A stretch of DNA of 64,000 nt. Source: Vibrio splendidus (GTDB lineage: Bacteria > Pseudomonadota > Gammaproteobacteria > Enterobacterales > Vibrionaceae). Position 1 is the stretch's first letter; the number at the start of each line of letters is the position of its first letter. Position numbers and translations under genes: made by a program. The stretch covers positions 1,178,001 to 1,242,000 of the forward strand of contig NZ_CP031055.1 in assembly GCF_003345295.1 (NCBI RefSeq), in the 5' to 3' direction. The notes below the pieces were generated by a model. The model had not been told where the DNA came from. It searched no databases and was given only the letters and a program-made list of their open reading frames with translations. Positions 8,009 to 15,964 of the stretch are shown here, one piece after another.

Positions 8009-8026
8009 AAATCACTCGAGTGATTT
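8009..8026. promoter_or_regulatory. 18-bp perfect palindrome upstream of sulfite dehydrogenase operon
   Basis: AAATCACTCGAGTGATTT is a perfect inverted repeat ending 64 bases before the first gene of the operon. Its size and position fit a dimeric repressor or activator site. I do not recognise the motif. Confidence 0.55.
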
Positions 8027-8090
8027 GCTGTAATGCGCTCAATAAACAGCCAGTTAATCTGTTTTGTTGATCTAAATCTAAGGAGAAGCT

Positions 8091-8396
8091 TTGCGTAAGT
8101 CCGCTTTAGCTTTGATGTTACTCTTTTTATCGACTGTCGCTTCGGCAGCGGAGTACCAGCAACTCGCCAAGATGTGCATTGCTTGTCATGGCAGTAACAA
8201 CGACACCTCGTTTCCCTCTATCCCTAACCTTAGGTGGCAAAATCAAGTCTACCTTACTGAGCAACTGACTGACTTTAAAAGTGGTAAGCGTGAGGACAAA
8301 ACGATGTCCAAAGTCGCGCAACTATTGTCAGAAGAAGACATCAAGAAGTTAGCCAATTACTTTTACCAACTGAATAACACAGGGTCACCGCAATGA
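8091..8396 (+). CDS. Periplasmic c-type cytochrome, sulfite dehydrogenase cluster
   Basis: A 101-residue exported monoheme cytochrome c. The start is a TTG placed correctly behind an AAGGAGAAGC ribosome site. The signal peptide (MRKSALALMLLFLSTVASA) is followed by the heme motif CIACH. A conserved YQQLAKMCIACHG and a C-terminal KLANYFYQL helix are typical of small cytochrome c class I domains; the likely axial ligand is a methionine near KTMSK. It probably takes electrons from the downstream molybdoenzyme. Its stop overlaps the next start (ATGA). Confidence 0.87.
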   Translation: MRKSALALMLLFLSTVASAAEYQQLAKMCIACHGSNNDTSFPSIPNLRWQNQVYLTEQLTDFKSGKREDKTMSKVAQLLSEEDIKKLANYFYQLNNTGSPQ

Positions 8397-9619
8397 GTTT
8401 AGATAGAAGACTGTTCCTTAAAGCCGCGCTTTCAGCAACCGCAGTATCTGCATTGCCGGTGTCGTGGGTATTTGCCGCAAATCGCCCTGAAGGTTTAACT
8501 GCACTGGATATCAACGCATTAACGTGGGCAAAAGCTGAAGATCTACCGGATTACTACACCGTTTTAAATACCAACCCTTTGAATGCGTATCCGCCAGAAA
8601 GTATGCTTGCGCCAGCCGTGACTCCTGCTGATGTTCCCTTTGTTCGTTGGAATGGCTTGATGCCTGATTTTACGGAGATGGACCCTGATACTTGGACCTT
8701 CGAGGTGAAAGGTGAATCGGTAAAGCAAAGCAAAACCTATACGATCGCAGAGTTGAAATCGAAGTTTAAGCATCATACTCAAAGCTTGGTTTTAGAGTGT
8801 GGTGGTAACAGCCGTAATAACTTTTATCCAAGCACCAAAGGCAATCAATGGAGCAATGCTGGCGTCTATTGTTCGCAGTGGACAGGTGTGTTGCTGAGTG
8901 ATGTGCTTAAAGACTGTGGAATTAAAGATGATGCGGTTTACGTCGGTAACCATGGCTTTGATAAGCACTTGAGTGGTAAAGGTGAGGCGATTTCACGTGG
9001 CGTTCCTATTGCAGCTGCGATGAACGATAACGCCTTAATTGCATGGGAAATGAATGGCGAGCCGATCCCTTATCTCCATGGTTATCCACTACGAACGGTA
9101 TTTGGCGGCCGACCGGCTTCTGTGTCTCAGAAATGCACAACAGGCATCAGTATCCGAAACAAGATTCATGATGGGCACAAGATGGCGGCTCCTGCTTATC
9201 AAGTGCCTAAGAACCCAATCGCCCCGGGTGAGAAAGTGAATAACAAAGATTTCCGAATCATTGAAGAGATGATTGTGAAGTCGCTAATTACTTCTCCAAA
9301 AAGCGGGACAGAGTTTGCCCTCGGTAAGAAGGTTAAAGTCAGTGGTCATGCTTGGGCTGGGTTAAGAAGCGTAGAGAAGCTGCAAGTGAGTTACGATTAC
9401 GGTACTACTTGGCATGATGCGAAGCTGAACAAGCCAGCAAATAAGGGCGCGTGGCAACAGTGGGAAGCCGATTTAGACCTTCCTACGACCGGTTATTACG
9501 AGATTTGGACAAAGGCAACCGACAGTGAAGGCGATAGCCAGCCAGTCGTACAACCGCAATGGAACCCTAAAGGTTATCTGTTCAATGGTTGTCACCGTAT
9601 TGCTGTAAGAGTGTCGTGA
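8393..9619 (+). CDS. SoxC/SorA-type molybdopterin sulfite dehydrogenase
   Basis: A 408-residue sulfite-oxidase-family enzyme. The N-terminal twin-arginine signal (DRRLFLKAALSATAVSALP, cleavage near VFA-AN) indicates export with the cofactor already bound. The molybdenum-ligating cysteine lies in VLECGGNSRNNFYP, followed by GNQWSNAGVY, YLHGYPLRTVFGGRP and the C-terminal dimerisation domain (SGHAWAG to WNPKGYLFNG). The reaction in this family is two-electron oxidation of sulfite to sulfate, passed to cytochrome c. It overlaps the cytochrome genes on both sides (ATGA and TGATG), so the four genes are one translationally coupled operon. SoxC and SorA types cannot be separated without alignment; no sox thiosulfate genes are present. 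Confidence 0.87.
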   Translation: MSLDRRLFLKAALSATAVSALPVSWVFAANRPEGLTALDINALTWAKAEDLPDYYTVLNTNPLNAYPPESMLAPAVTPADVPFVRWNGLMPDFTEMDPDTWTFEVKGESVKQSKTYTIAELKSKFKHHTQSLVLECGGNSRNNFYPSTKGNQWSNAGVYCSQWTGVLLSDVLKDCGIKDDAVYVGNHGFDKHLSGKGEAISRGVPIAAAMNDNALIAWEMNGEPIPYLHGYPLRTVFGGRPASVSQKCTTGISIRNKIHDGHKMAAPAYQVPKNPIAPGEKVNNKDFRIIEEMIVKSLITSPKSGTEFALGKKVKVSGHAWAGLRSVEKLQVSYDYGTTWHDAKLNKPANKGAWQQWEADLDLPTTGYYEIWTKATDSEGDSQPVVQPQWNPKGYLFNGCHRIAVRVS

Positions 9620-10122
9620 TGCTGTCTATTTCCAATAAGCCTATTGATGGCAGTTCTAAACTTACTAATTTGGTTGATGGCCACTCATTTCATGCAGACT
9701 CAACTCCTGCCAGCAAGCGCAGTTACCGTAAAGGCATAATGAGAGCGGCATTAGTGTGTAGTTTGTTAACGTCGATGCTTGTTCATGCTGATGAAGTTCC
9801 AGAGAATCCGAAAGAGTATTACGGCGTAGACAAAACGTCGGGTCTAATTATGGCACCCGGTTGGGAGACCGTGAAAGGGCAATGTAACGCCTGCCATACT
9901 AGCTTAATCGTTGCTCAGAATAGCGGTAACCGAGAGCAATGGCGTGAAACCATTCAGTGGATGGTCGACACTCAAGGGCTGTGGGATCTGTCTGATACTT
10001 GGGATCCGGTATTGGATTACCTCAGTACCTACTATCAAGACAAAGGCATCGATATGAACAAGTATCGTCGTAAGCCTATTGATAGCGCCTTGATGCCACC
10101 TATGCCGGGAGACATCCTATGA
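9619..10122 (+). CDS. c-type cytochrome, sulfite dehydrogenase cluster
   Basis: A monoheme cytochrome with the motif CNACHT. Start choice is uncertain: the ATG at 9619 overlaps the preceding stop (TGATG), giving 167 residues with a long hydrophilic leader; the ATG at 9739 has an AAAGG ribosome site and would give a clean signal peptide (MRAALVCSLLTSMLVHA). The mature part contains GWETVKGQCNACHTSLIVAQNSGNREQW and a C-terminal PPMPGDIL. It resembles SorB/SoxD-like small subunits that accept electrons from the molybdenum subunit. Its last four bases overlap the next start. Confidence 0.83.
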   Translation: MLSISNKPIDGSSKLTNLVDGHSFHADSTPASKRSYRKGIMRAALVCSLLTSMLVHADEVPENPKEYYGVDKTSGLIMAPGWETVKGQCNACHTSLIVAQNSGNREQWRETIQWMVDTQGLWDLSDTWDPVLDYLSTYYQDKGIDMNKYRRKPIDSALMPPMPGDIL

Positions 10123-10703
10123 TCATCAATCGATTAAAGCGGACCTCTCTTACGAATGGAATTGTTGCGAATGGAGCTGTTGTTAATAGAGCTATAGTTA
10201 ATAGAGTTGTTGCAAATAGAGCTATTGCGATAGCCGCTGCAGCAGTAGTTTTGTCGCTGTCTGCGTGTACTGATGAAAAGCCGAGCACTGAAGATAAAGT
10301 TGCCTCGCGAGTCGAATCATTGGGCATGGAGTCGGAACCAGCGCCGAAGCTTAAAGCGGAAGCTAAAACTGAGGTTGAAACTCTTGTCGATAGCAAGGTA
10401 ATCACTGAGGATTACATTCCGAGCTTAGTTGCAGGTGAAAAGTTGGTTCAGAATCTATGTAGTCAGTGTCATGGTGACAAGATCATTCCCTTCGTACAAT
10501 CTTATCCAAACATCAAAGGTCAGAAAGCAGGGTATATTCTTAAGCAGCTGCGCAATTTTAAAAGCGATGAGCGCCAAGATTTGTACATGCAGTCGGTGGT
10601 GAAACACCTTTCGGATGAAGACTTACAAGATGCGGCGGCGTTTTATAGCACGTTGAAGCCATTGGATTTATACAATCGCACTAAAGAGTATTATCACCAA
10701 TAG
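10119..10703 (+). CDS. Lipoprotein c-type cytochrome with N-terminal pentapeptide repeats
   Basis: A 194-residue cytochrome. Residues 13-37 are five tandem pentapeptides of pattern N-(G/R)-x-(V/I)-x. A hydrophobic stretch then ends in a lipobox (SLSAC, Cys50), so the mature protein should be lipid-anchored. A charged Glu/Lys/Ala-rich linker (about 51-100) leads to the heme domain with CSQCHG and KGQKAGYILKQLRNFKS, typical of class I cytochromes. It is coupled to the previous gene by ATGA. It may be the exit point of electrons from the operon to a membrane oxidase. The repeat-extended n-region of the signal is unusual. Confidence 0.82.
   Translation: MIINRLKRTSLTNGIVANGAVVNRAIVNRVVANRAIAIAAAAVVLSLSACTDEKPSTEDKVASRVESLGMESEPAPKLKAEAKTEVETLVDSKVITEDYIPSLVAGEKLVQNLCSQCHGDKIIPFVQSYPNIKGQKAGYILKQLRNFKSDERQDLYMQSVVKHLSDEDLQDAAAFYSTLKPLDLYNRTKEYYHQ
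10155..10229 (+). repeat. In-frame 15-bp tandem repeat x5 in cytochrome gene
   Basis: Five degenerate copies of a 15-bp unit (consensus AATAGAGCTRTTGYN) encode NGIVA, NGAVV, NRAIV, NRVVA and NRAIA, immediately before the hydrophobic core of the lipoprotein signal. Confidence 0.88.
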
Positions 10704-10770
10704 GTGAGGCTTTCTGGGAAGTTGGTTAAGTAGGTTTTTACGAGATTCGATAGGTAAAACAGTAAATAAA

Positions 10771-10807
10771 ACAAAGGGCTGCGATTATGCGGCCCTTTGT
10801 CGTTGTT
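10771..10807. terminator. Bidirectional terminator between convergent genes
   Basis: Stem ACAAAGGGC with GCCCTTTGT and a 12-base loop lies between the cytochrome operon and the convergent RelA/SpoT-fold gene. The left side has AAAC-rich and the right side T-rich flanks. Confidence 0.75.
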
Positions 10808-10834
10808 GTTTGTGATAAGCGTTTATGCCAGTGG

Positions 10835-11611
10835 TTAAGCCGCTTTGATGTGCGTGGTAATGTATGGTTGCCATGCTTGTTGATAAAGCTCTAAAGATTG
10901 GCGTCTTAGGCTATTAATTTGTGCCGCTTCAATGTCATTGATAGGGCGTTGTTCTGCAATTGCGTGACGCTCAATGCCTTGGATGATTTCGTAAAGCTCG
11001 TGCTCAGGGCCACTTTTCACATCAGCAATCGCTTTTAAGTGAAGTTGAACCTCTGCAATGATGTTGGTCTTTGGCAAACGAACCAACAAGTTAAGGTCAC
11101 GGTAACCAGAGTCGGCTGGTGATTTAAACTTGTTTTTCAGCTTAACAACGTCTGCTTCACGGCTTAGCGCTTCGTAAACTTCAACCAAGCTCTCTACATC
11201 GTTCGCGATGATAGTTGCACGGGCTAAGTCCGTAATTTTTGTCACATCACCATCAAGCTCAAGGGCGATTTTTTCTTCTGCACGAGCTTGAGATTTAACG
11301 CCAGCAAATAGCGCTTCAGAATTGGTGAGTAGGGCAGTACTTTTACAGATAGTTTCTAGTTCAGCTTGGCCTTGATGTGCTTTGCTGTACAGAATATCGA
11401 AGTCGGTGTAAGGCTGAGTCGGGCGTGAGTCGAAGGCTTTGATGCCGTAAAGGCCACTCAAACTATGACGGAATACGTTTGATGAAACTTGGTTTTGCGC
11501 AGGAGTGCGCGTTTGATCAGTCGAACTTGTTGAAACAGGTGCTGCTGCGAATGCAGGCGCTCGGCTCAATACCAATAGCATTAGGGCCGTCGTACGGAGA
11601 AATACACTCAT
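10835..11611 (-). CDS. Exported RelA/SpoT-fold protein
   Basis: A 258-residue protein with a Sec signal peptide (about residues 1-24, MSVFLRTTALMLLVLSRAPAFA) and a RelA/SpoT nucleotide-transferase-like domain at about 75-215. Family landmarks are visible: KSQARAEEKI (106-115), TDLARATI with Asp128 at the catalytic aspartate position, KFKSPADSGYRDLNLLV (161-177), and AEVQLHLK with Glu187 at the catalytic glutamate position, then EHELYEI. Cytoplasmic relatives make (p)ppGpp or (p)ppApp. Export of such a fold is unusual, as ATP is not normally available outside, so a secreted effector, a toxin or a non-nucleotide role are all open. A GGAG site precedes the ATG. There is no adjacent immunity-like gene. 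Confidence 0.72.
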   Translation of the reverse strand: MSVFLRTTALMLLVLSRAPAFAAAPVSTSSTDQTRTPAQNQVSSNVFRHSLSGLYGIKAFDSRPTQPYTDFDILYSKAHQGQAELETICKSTALLTNSEALFAGVKSQARAEEKIALELDGDVTKITDLARATIIANDVESLVEVYEALSREADVVKLKNKFKSPADSGYRDLNLLVRLPKTNIIAEVQLHLKAIADVKSGPEHELYEIIQGIERHAIAEQRPINDIEAAQINSLRRQSLELYQQAWQPYITTHIKAA

Positions 11612-11934
11612 TCAAACTCCAAAATACAAGGTTACAAAAACGGGTAGTCAAAAGGGGTAACCAGTAACGCATAAGAGTAAAAACAGCTTAACTAAACTCA
11701 CTACATATTAAATGGGGCTAGCTAAGACAGAAACCAACTCTAACGTTTAATATTGCTTTAAAATGTGAAGATATAGACAAATAATCCAACCGTTAGTTCC
11801 ACAATTATCAGAACTTTGAACTTAGCCAGTTTCTGATTTTATCGAAACCAATGTGGTACTTTAAACCAAGCTAAGGTTGCTCTTACCTCTCTATACTGTA
11901 CCCTTGTATTATGACTGTTTAACATGAACGAAAG
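11612..11934. other. Divergent promoter gap
   Basis: About 320 bases between the divergent RelA/SpoT-fold gene and tpm. No gene or clear operator was seen. Promoters for both genes must lie here. Confidence 0.5.
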
Positions 11935-12588
11935 ATGAATAATCCTGAATTTTGGCACAATAAATGGGCAGCCAACCAAATTGGTTTCCACCTCGAAGAT
12001 GTAAACCCACTTCTGATTAAATTTTGGGAAAAGACTGAGCCTAGCTACGAGAAGAGTGTGTTTGTTCCACTTTGTGGCAAAAGTGAAGATCTGATTTGGC
12101 TAGCTTCAAAGCATGAAGATGTTCAAGGTGTCGAGTTAAGCCAGATAGCGGTTCGCGCATTTTTTGCAGAGCACCTTTACACCCCGACTGTGACTCAAAT
12201 CAGTGGTCAGCACGAGCTGTATCAATTTGATGAACTGAACATCTACACGGGTGATTACTTCTCAGCGCCAATCCAGCCTGTCGATACCATTTATGATCGC
12301 GCGTCTTTAGTCGCATTGCCTGAAGAGATGCGAGTGCAGTATGTAGAGCGTTTGAAACAACGACTGAAACCGGGTGGTAAGATCCTTCTAGTAACTCTGG
12401 ATTACGACCAAAACGAGATGGCAGGGCCTCCGTTTAGCGTACCTAAACTAGAGATTGATCAGTTGTTCGCGGGATACAAAATCACATTGTTGAATCAAGA
12501 TATTGCAGACGATGAACATCCGAAGATTGCCAAAAAAGGCTTGTCTCGATTTAGTGAAGAAGTGTACTTGATTGAGTCAGACGCTTAA
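11935..12588 (+). CDS. tpm: Thiopurine S-methyltransferase
   Basis: A 217-residue SAM-dependent methyltransferase. The start MNNPEFWHNKWAANQIGFH and the motif VFVPLCGKSEDLIWLA are diagnostic of the TPMT family, as is YDRASLVALPEEMR. In bacteria the family methylates thiopurines and has been linked to selenium and tellurium methylation. The length matches the family. It is monocistronic and followed by a strong terminator. Confidence 0.93.
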   Translation: MNNPEFWHNKWAANQIGFHLEDVNPLLIKFWEKTEPSYEKSVFVPLCGKSEDLIWLASKHEDVQGVELSQIAVRAFFAEHLYTPTVTQISGQHELYQFDELNIYTGDYFSAPIQPVDTIYDRASLVALPEEMRVQYVERLKQRLKPGGKILLVTLDYDQNEMAGPPFSVPKLEIDQLFAGYKITLLNQDIADDEHPKIAKKGLSRFSEEVYLIESDA

Positions 12589-12646
12589 GCGCAGTGAACT
12601 CTCTAGCGAAAAAACCGCTTCAATAAAAAAGATAACACCAACAAAA

Positions 12647-12675
12647 AGACGGGCTCGATAGCCCGTCTTTTTTAT
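12647..12675. terminator. Terminator between tpm and purT
   Basis: Stem AGACGGGCT with AGCCCGTCT around a CGAT loop, A-run on the left and T-run on the right. It can serve both convergent genes. Confidence 0.92.
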
Positions 12676-12696
12676 TGTTCAGAATGGAATCGCTGG

Positions 12697-13872
12697 TTAG
12701 TAAATTACTTTTACTTTAGAAGCACTCTCAATTGCATCTTCAATCGCTGTCTCAGTGCTGTTGCGACGAGTCAGTGCCACACCTAGACGACGGCGACCAT
12801 CGATATCAGGCTTACCAAACAAGCGAACTTGCGTTTGTGGTGCGTCTAGAGCTTCTGTAAGACCTTCAAAACGAATATTGGTTGAAGTGCCTTGACCAAG
12901 GATAACCGCTGATGCACATGGACCGTATTGCGTGATTGATTTGATCGGCATACCAGTAAAGGCGCGTACGTGCAGTGCGAATTCCGATGAGTCTTGAGAC
13001 ATCAGAGTCACTAAGCCAGTATCGTGTGGGCGAGGGGACACTTCGTTGAAGATCACGTGGTCGCCTTTAACAAACAGCTCGACGCCGAAGATACCGTGAC
13101 CACCTAGTGCATTAACCACTTGTTCAGCGGTGTATTGCGCGGTTTTAAGTGCATTGTCTGACATGACTTGTGGCTGCCATGACTCACGGTAATCACCATC
13201 TTCTTGGCGGTGACCGATAGGCGCACAGAAATGAACGCCATCAACAGCGCGAACGGTTAGAAGCGTAATTTCGTAATCAAAGTCGATGAAGCCTTCAACG
13301 ATTACGCGACCCGCGCCAGTACGACCGCCTTCTTGTGCGTAGTCCCAAGACTTTTGAATATCTTCTTCTGTTTTGATAACGCTTTGGCCTTTACCTGAAG
13401 AGCTCATTACTGGCTTAACAACGCAAGGCATGCCCACGAATTCAACAGCGGCAGCGAAGTCTTCAAAGGTGTCCGCAAAGCGGTAAGGAGAAGTGCTTAG
13501 CTTTAGCTCTTCTGCAGCTAGGCGACGGATACCTTCGCGGTTCATCGTTAGCTTCGTCGCATTTGCAGTGGGAACGACATTTAAGCCTTGAGCTTCTAGC
13601 TCTACCAACTTGCTGGTGGCAATAGCTTCAATTTCAGGAACCACATAATCTGGTTTTTCAAGTTCAATGACTGCTTGCAGTGCATCGCCGTCTAACATGT
13701 CTAATACATGGCTACGATGTGCAACTTGCATCGCGGGTGCGTCTGCGTAACGGTCACATGCAATAACTTCCAAGCCTAAACGTTGGCACTCGATAGCAAC
13801 TTCTTTGCCGAGTTCACCTGAACCTAATAGAAGTACACGAGTAGCATTTTCACGAGTAGCAGTACCAAACAT
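12697..13872 (-). CDS. purT: Formate-dependent phosphoribosylglycinamide formyltransferase
   Basis: A 391-residue ATP-grasp enzyme that makes formyl-GAR from GAR, formate and ATP in purine synthesis. The N-terminal RVLLLGSGELGKEVAIE, the glycine-rich MSSSGKGQS loop, VIFNEVSPRPHDTGLVT and the C-terminal RRLGVAL are all typical. An AAGGAA ribosome site precedes the ATG. A PurR-type operator lies about 70 bases upstream. The length is normal and the gene is complete. Confidence 0.97.
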   Translation of the reverse strand: MFGTATRENATRVLLLGSGELGKEVAIECQRLGLEVIACDRYADAPAMQVAHRSHVLDMLDGDALQAVIELEKPDYVVPEIEAIATSKLVELEAQGLNVVPTANATKLTMNREGIRRLAAEELKLSTSPYRFADTFEDFAAAVEFVGMPCVVKPVMSSSGKGQSVIKTEEDIQKSWDYAQEGGRTGAGRVIVEGFIDFDYEITLLTVRAVDGVHFCAPIGHRQEDGDYRESWQPQVMSDNALKTAQYTAEQVVNALGGHGIFGVELFVKGDHVIFNEVSPRPHDTGLVTLMSQDSSEFALHVRAFTGMPIKSITQYGPCASAVILGQGTSTNIRFEGLTEALDAPQTQVRLFGKPDIDGRRRLGVALTRRNSTETAIEDAIESASKVKVIY

Positions 13873-13939
13873 AGAAATTCCTTCCGATCTTTTGAGCGAT
13901 TGATTGAAAACGGGGTGATCATACTTATTTCAACGATAA

Positions 13940-13955
13940 AAGCAAACGTTTGCGC
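13940..13955. promoter_or_regulatory. PurR box upstream of purT
   Basis: AAGCAAACGTTTGCGC contains the perfect palindrome GCAAACGTTTGC, the core of the PurR consensus (ACGCAAACGTTTTCGT). It lies 68 bases before the purT start. Confidence 0.88.
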
Positions 13956-13980
13956 AAGTTGTTGCGTTAATTACAGGTAT

Positions 13981-14016
13981 AAAAAAAGCAGCCCCGTTAA
14001 ATAGGGCTGCTTATTT
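13981..14016 (-). terminator. Terminator after cdd
   Basis: Stem AGCAGCCC with GGGCTGCT. Read on the minus strand it ends in a seven-T run, so it terminates cdd just upstream of the purT promoter region. Confidence 0.9.
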
Positions 14017-14039
14017 AAAGTTTTGTTAATTAGATGTAC

Positions 14040-14927
14040 TTAGATTGCTAAGTAAGTCACTGGAATGTCGGGATTAATCGCTTCTAATGTAGATTGCGTA
14101 TCCGCTAGGTGGCTGATGCTACCTTCGGCAATTTCAACCAACGCTGCACTTTCAATCTGTTCAAAATCGAAGCCAGCCAGTTTAAGTTGAATCAACGCCA
14201 CTTGTAGAGGTGGTAAGCTCGGGTTGAACGCTGCGTTTTCAGCGTAAGCACCGGTGAAAACCTCACCCGACGTCAATTGCAGTGAAACACCACTTAGGTT
14301 TTTGGTGTATGGAGCATGGCTGCGGTTTAGTGCTGCTAGCGCTTCTACAACAATAGGCGTTGTTTCTTCAGTCGTGTGCTTATGATCAAGCTTAGTCATT
14401 AGGCCAGTCGTCACACCTAAATCAGCAGGGCCGAATGAGTCTGGCAGGTATTCTTGCAGAGACATTTCATCACGTTGTGGCAGCTGAACTTTAAGTTCTT
14501 TTGCTGTGGTCAGTTCGTTCATGAATTGACGACAGTGACCACAAGGGCTGAAATTGATTGTGATATCAGAGATACCTTGCTCGCCTTTCATCCAAGCGTG
14601 GCTGATTGCAGATTGCTCGGCGTGTACTGTTTGGCCAAGTTGAGCACCAGCGATTTCAAGGTTTGCACCAAAATACAGAGTGCCAGACAAACCACGCACG
14701 ATTGCACCAACATAAAAGTCAGATAACGGAGCGTAAGAATAGGCTGCGGCAAAAGGAAGTAGCGCAATACGTAGCTCGTCATCCGCGAAACCACTTGCTT
14801 GCAGTAGGCTAGCAAATTGTTCTGGAGACAATGTCGCGTCAAAGTTGTCTGCTAATACGATGTCACTCAAAAGTGCTTTGATTGCTGTTGGAGCACTTTC
14901 CAGCGCCAGGGTAATACGACTGTTCAT
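14040..14927 (-). CDS. cdd: Cytidine deaminase
   Basis: A 295-residue two-domain homodimeric-type cytidine deaminase as in E. coli. The zinc site is seen as HAEQ (His and catalytic Glu) and PCGHC (two cysteine ligands). The C-terminal pseudo-domain holds AYAENAAFNPSLPPLQ, which lacks the zinc ligands, as expected. It deaminates cytidine and deoxycytidine for salvage. A good AAGGA site precedes the ATG, and a CRP-like site lies about 55 bases upstream, consistent with catabolite control of nucleoside salvage. Confidence 0.96.
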   Translation of the reverse strand: MNSRITLALESAPTAIKALLSDIVLADNFDATLSPEQFASLLQASGFADDELRIALLPFAAAYSYAPLSDFYVGAIVRGLSGTLYFGANLEIAGAQLGQTVHAEQSAISHAWMKGEQGISDITINFSPCGHCRQFMNELTTAKELKVQLPQRDEMSLQEYLPDSFGPADLGVTTGLMTKLDHKHTTEETTPIVVEALAALNRSHAPYTKNLSGVSLQLTSGEVFTGAYAENAAFNPSLPPLQVALIQLKLAGFDFEQIESAALVEIAEGSISHLADTQSTLEAINPDIPVTYLAI

Positions 14928-14982
14928 GTTGAATCCTTAATTGACCTTAGGCTTTAATTCTATGCAATGCTCAGGAATTTTC

Positions 14983-14998
14983 TGTGACTTTGATCACT
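14983..14998. promoter_or_regulatory. CRP-like site upstream of cdd
   Basis: TGTGACTTTGATCACT fits TGTGAnnnnnnTCACA at nine of ten positions and sits upstream of cdd, a gene under CRP-CytR control in enteric bacteria. Confidence 0.75.
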
Positions 14999-15142
14999 AC
15001 TGTGTTGTTGTTGTTACATTGGTTTGCATAATTAGAGTGAGGTCACAGATGAAATCGATTGCAAGAGTAAAAACTACCATTGATATCGCACTTATTGCTT
15101 GAAATTGAGTTTGGTTTGTCACGTATTGATGAATAAATGTGA

Positions 15143-15190
15143 GAAAAAAGCCCAAGCTACCACTGAAATAATCAGGTTATGCTTGGGCTT
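15143..15190 (-). terminator. Terminator downstream of lrgAB
   Basis: Ten-bp perfect stem AAGCCCAAGC with GCTTGGGCTT around a 23-base loop; on the minus strand it ends in TTTTTT. It lies about 95 bases after the lrgB stop. The 357-base gap to cdd otherwise holds only the cdd promoter region. Confidence 0.8.
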
Positions 15191-15284
15191 ATTGATATCT
15201 GTAACGCTTAAAAGTCGCGAACCAGTGAGTTTAGCTATTTACCAACTCATCGATTAGAGCGCGTATAAACTGTAATCAAAGTGG

Positions 15285-15962
15285 TTAAGAATAGAACCAA
15301 ACCACGAGCGAAAATATACTCGGTGCAATGATTGAGGTGATAACCCCACAAAGAACCAATGCCAACGAACTGAATGCAGCATCTTCCTGATTCTTTTCAG
15401 CACAGGTCGCAGTACCTAAAGCGTGAGACACGGTACCCATGGTTAAACCACGCGCGATAGGGCTCTTAATGCCAATGAGATTGTAGATTGGGTAAGCAAA
15501 AATTGCCCCAAACAGACCGACAATCAATACTAGTATTGCCGCAATTGCTGCTTCACCACCTAAATGGCTCGATACTTCCATCGCAATTGGTGTGGTGACT
15601 GATTTACCTAATAAACTCGCAATCAAACTTAAGTCCGCTTTAAAAGCCACTGCGATTAATGCTGTCGTTGTCATCGACATCACACTGCCTAGCGTGCAAG
15701 CGAAGGTAATGATGCGCCAGTTTGCTCTGATTTGAGGTAGCTGTTCGTAAAGCGGGTAAGCAAGTGCAACAACCGCAGGCTGCAGCATATAGGTAATCCA
15801 TGTGTTGTCTGCATAGTAAGTCTCAAACGGTACTTTGAAGAACGTGAGTATCGGAATGATGATACCAATGCTGATCAGCAGGGGATTACACAGCGGTGAG
15901 TTTACTTTTTGACTTACCCAGCGAGCAAACAGGAATACCACGATGGTGAGTAGAATCCACAT
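15285..15962 (-). CDS. LrgB/CidB-family membrane protein (YohK type)
   Basis: A 225-residue polytopic inner membrane protein. The family signatures KSVTTPIAMEVSSHLGG and GIKSPIARGLTMGTVSHALGTATC are clear. LrgB-type proteins pair with LrgA/CidA holin-like proteins and have been linked to autolysis control and to transport of small metabolites such as pyruvate or glycolate. The start follows a GAGG site and lies two bases after the lrgA-type stop, so the pair is one operon. Confidence 0.92.
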   Translation of the reverse strand: MWILLTIVVFLFARWVSQKVNSPLCNPLLISIGIIIPILTFFKVPFETYYADNTWITYMLQPAVVALAYPLYEQLPQIRANWRIITFACTLGSVMSMTTTALIAVAFKADLSLIASLLGKSVTTPIAMEVSSHLGGEAAIAAILVLIVGLFGAIFAYPIYNLIGIKSPIARGLTMGTVSHALGTATCAEKNQEDAAFSSLALVLCGVITSIIAPSIFSLVVWFYS

Positions 15963-15964
15963 GA

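Noticed and set aside
15032..15052. AGTGAGGTCACAG as a second CRP site before cdd
   Set aside because: The half-sites are two bases apart instead of six, so it does not fit CRP.
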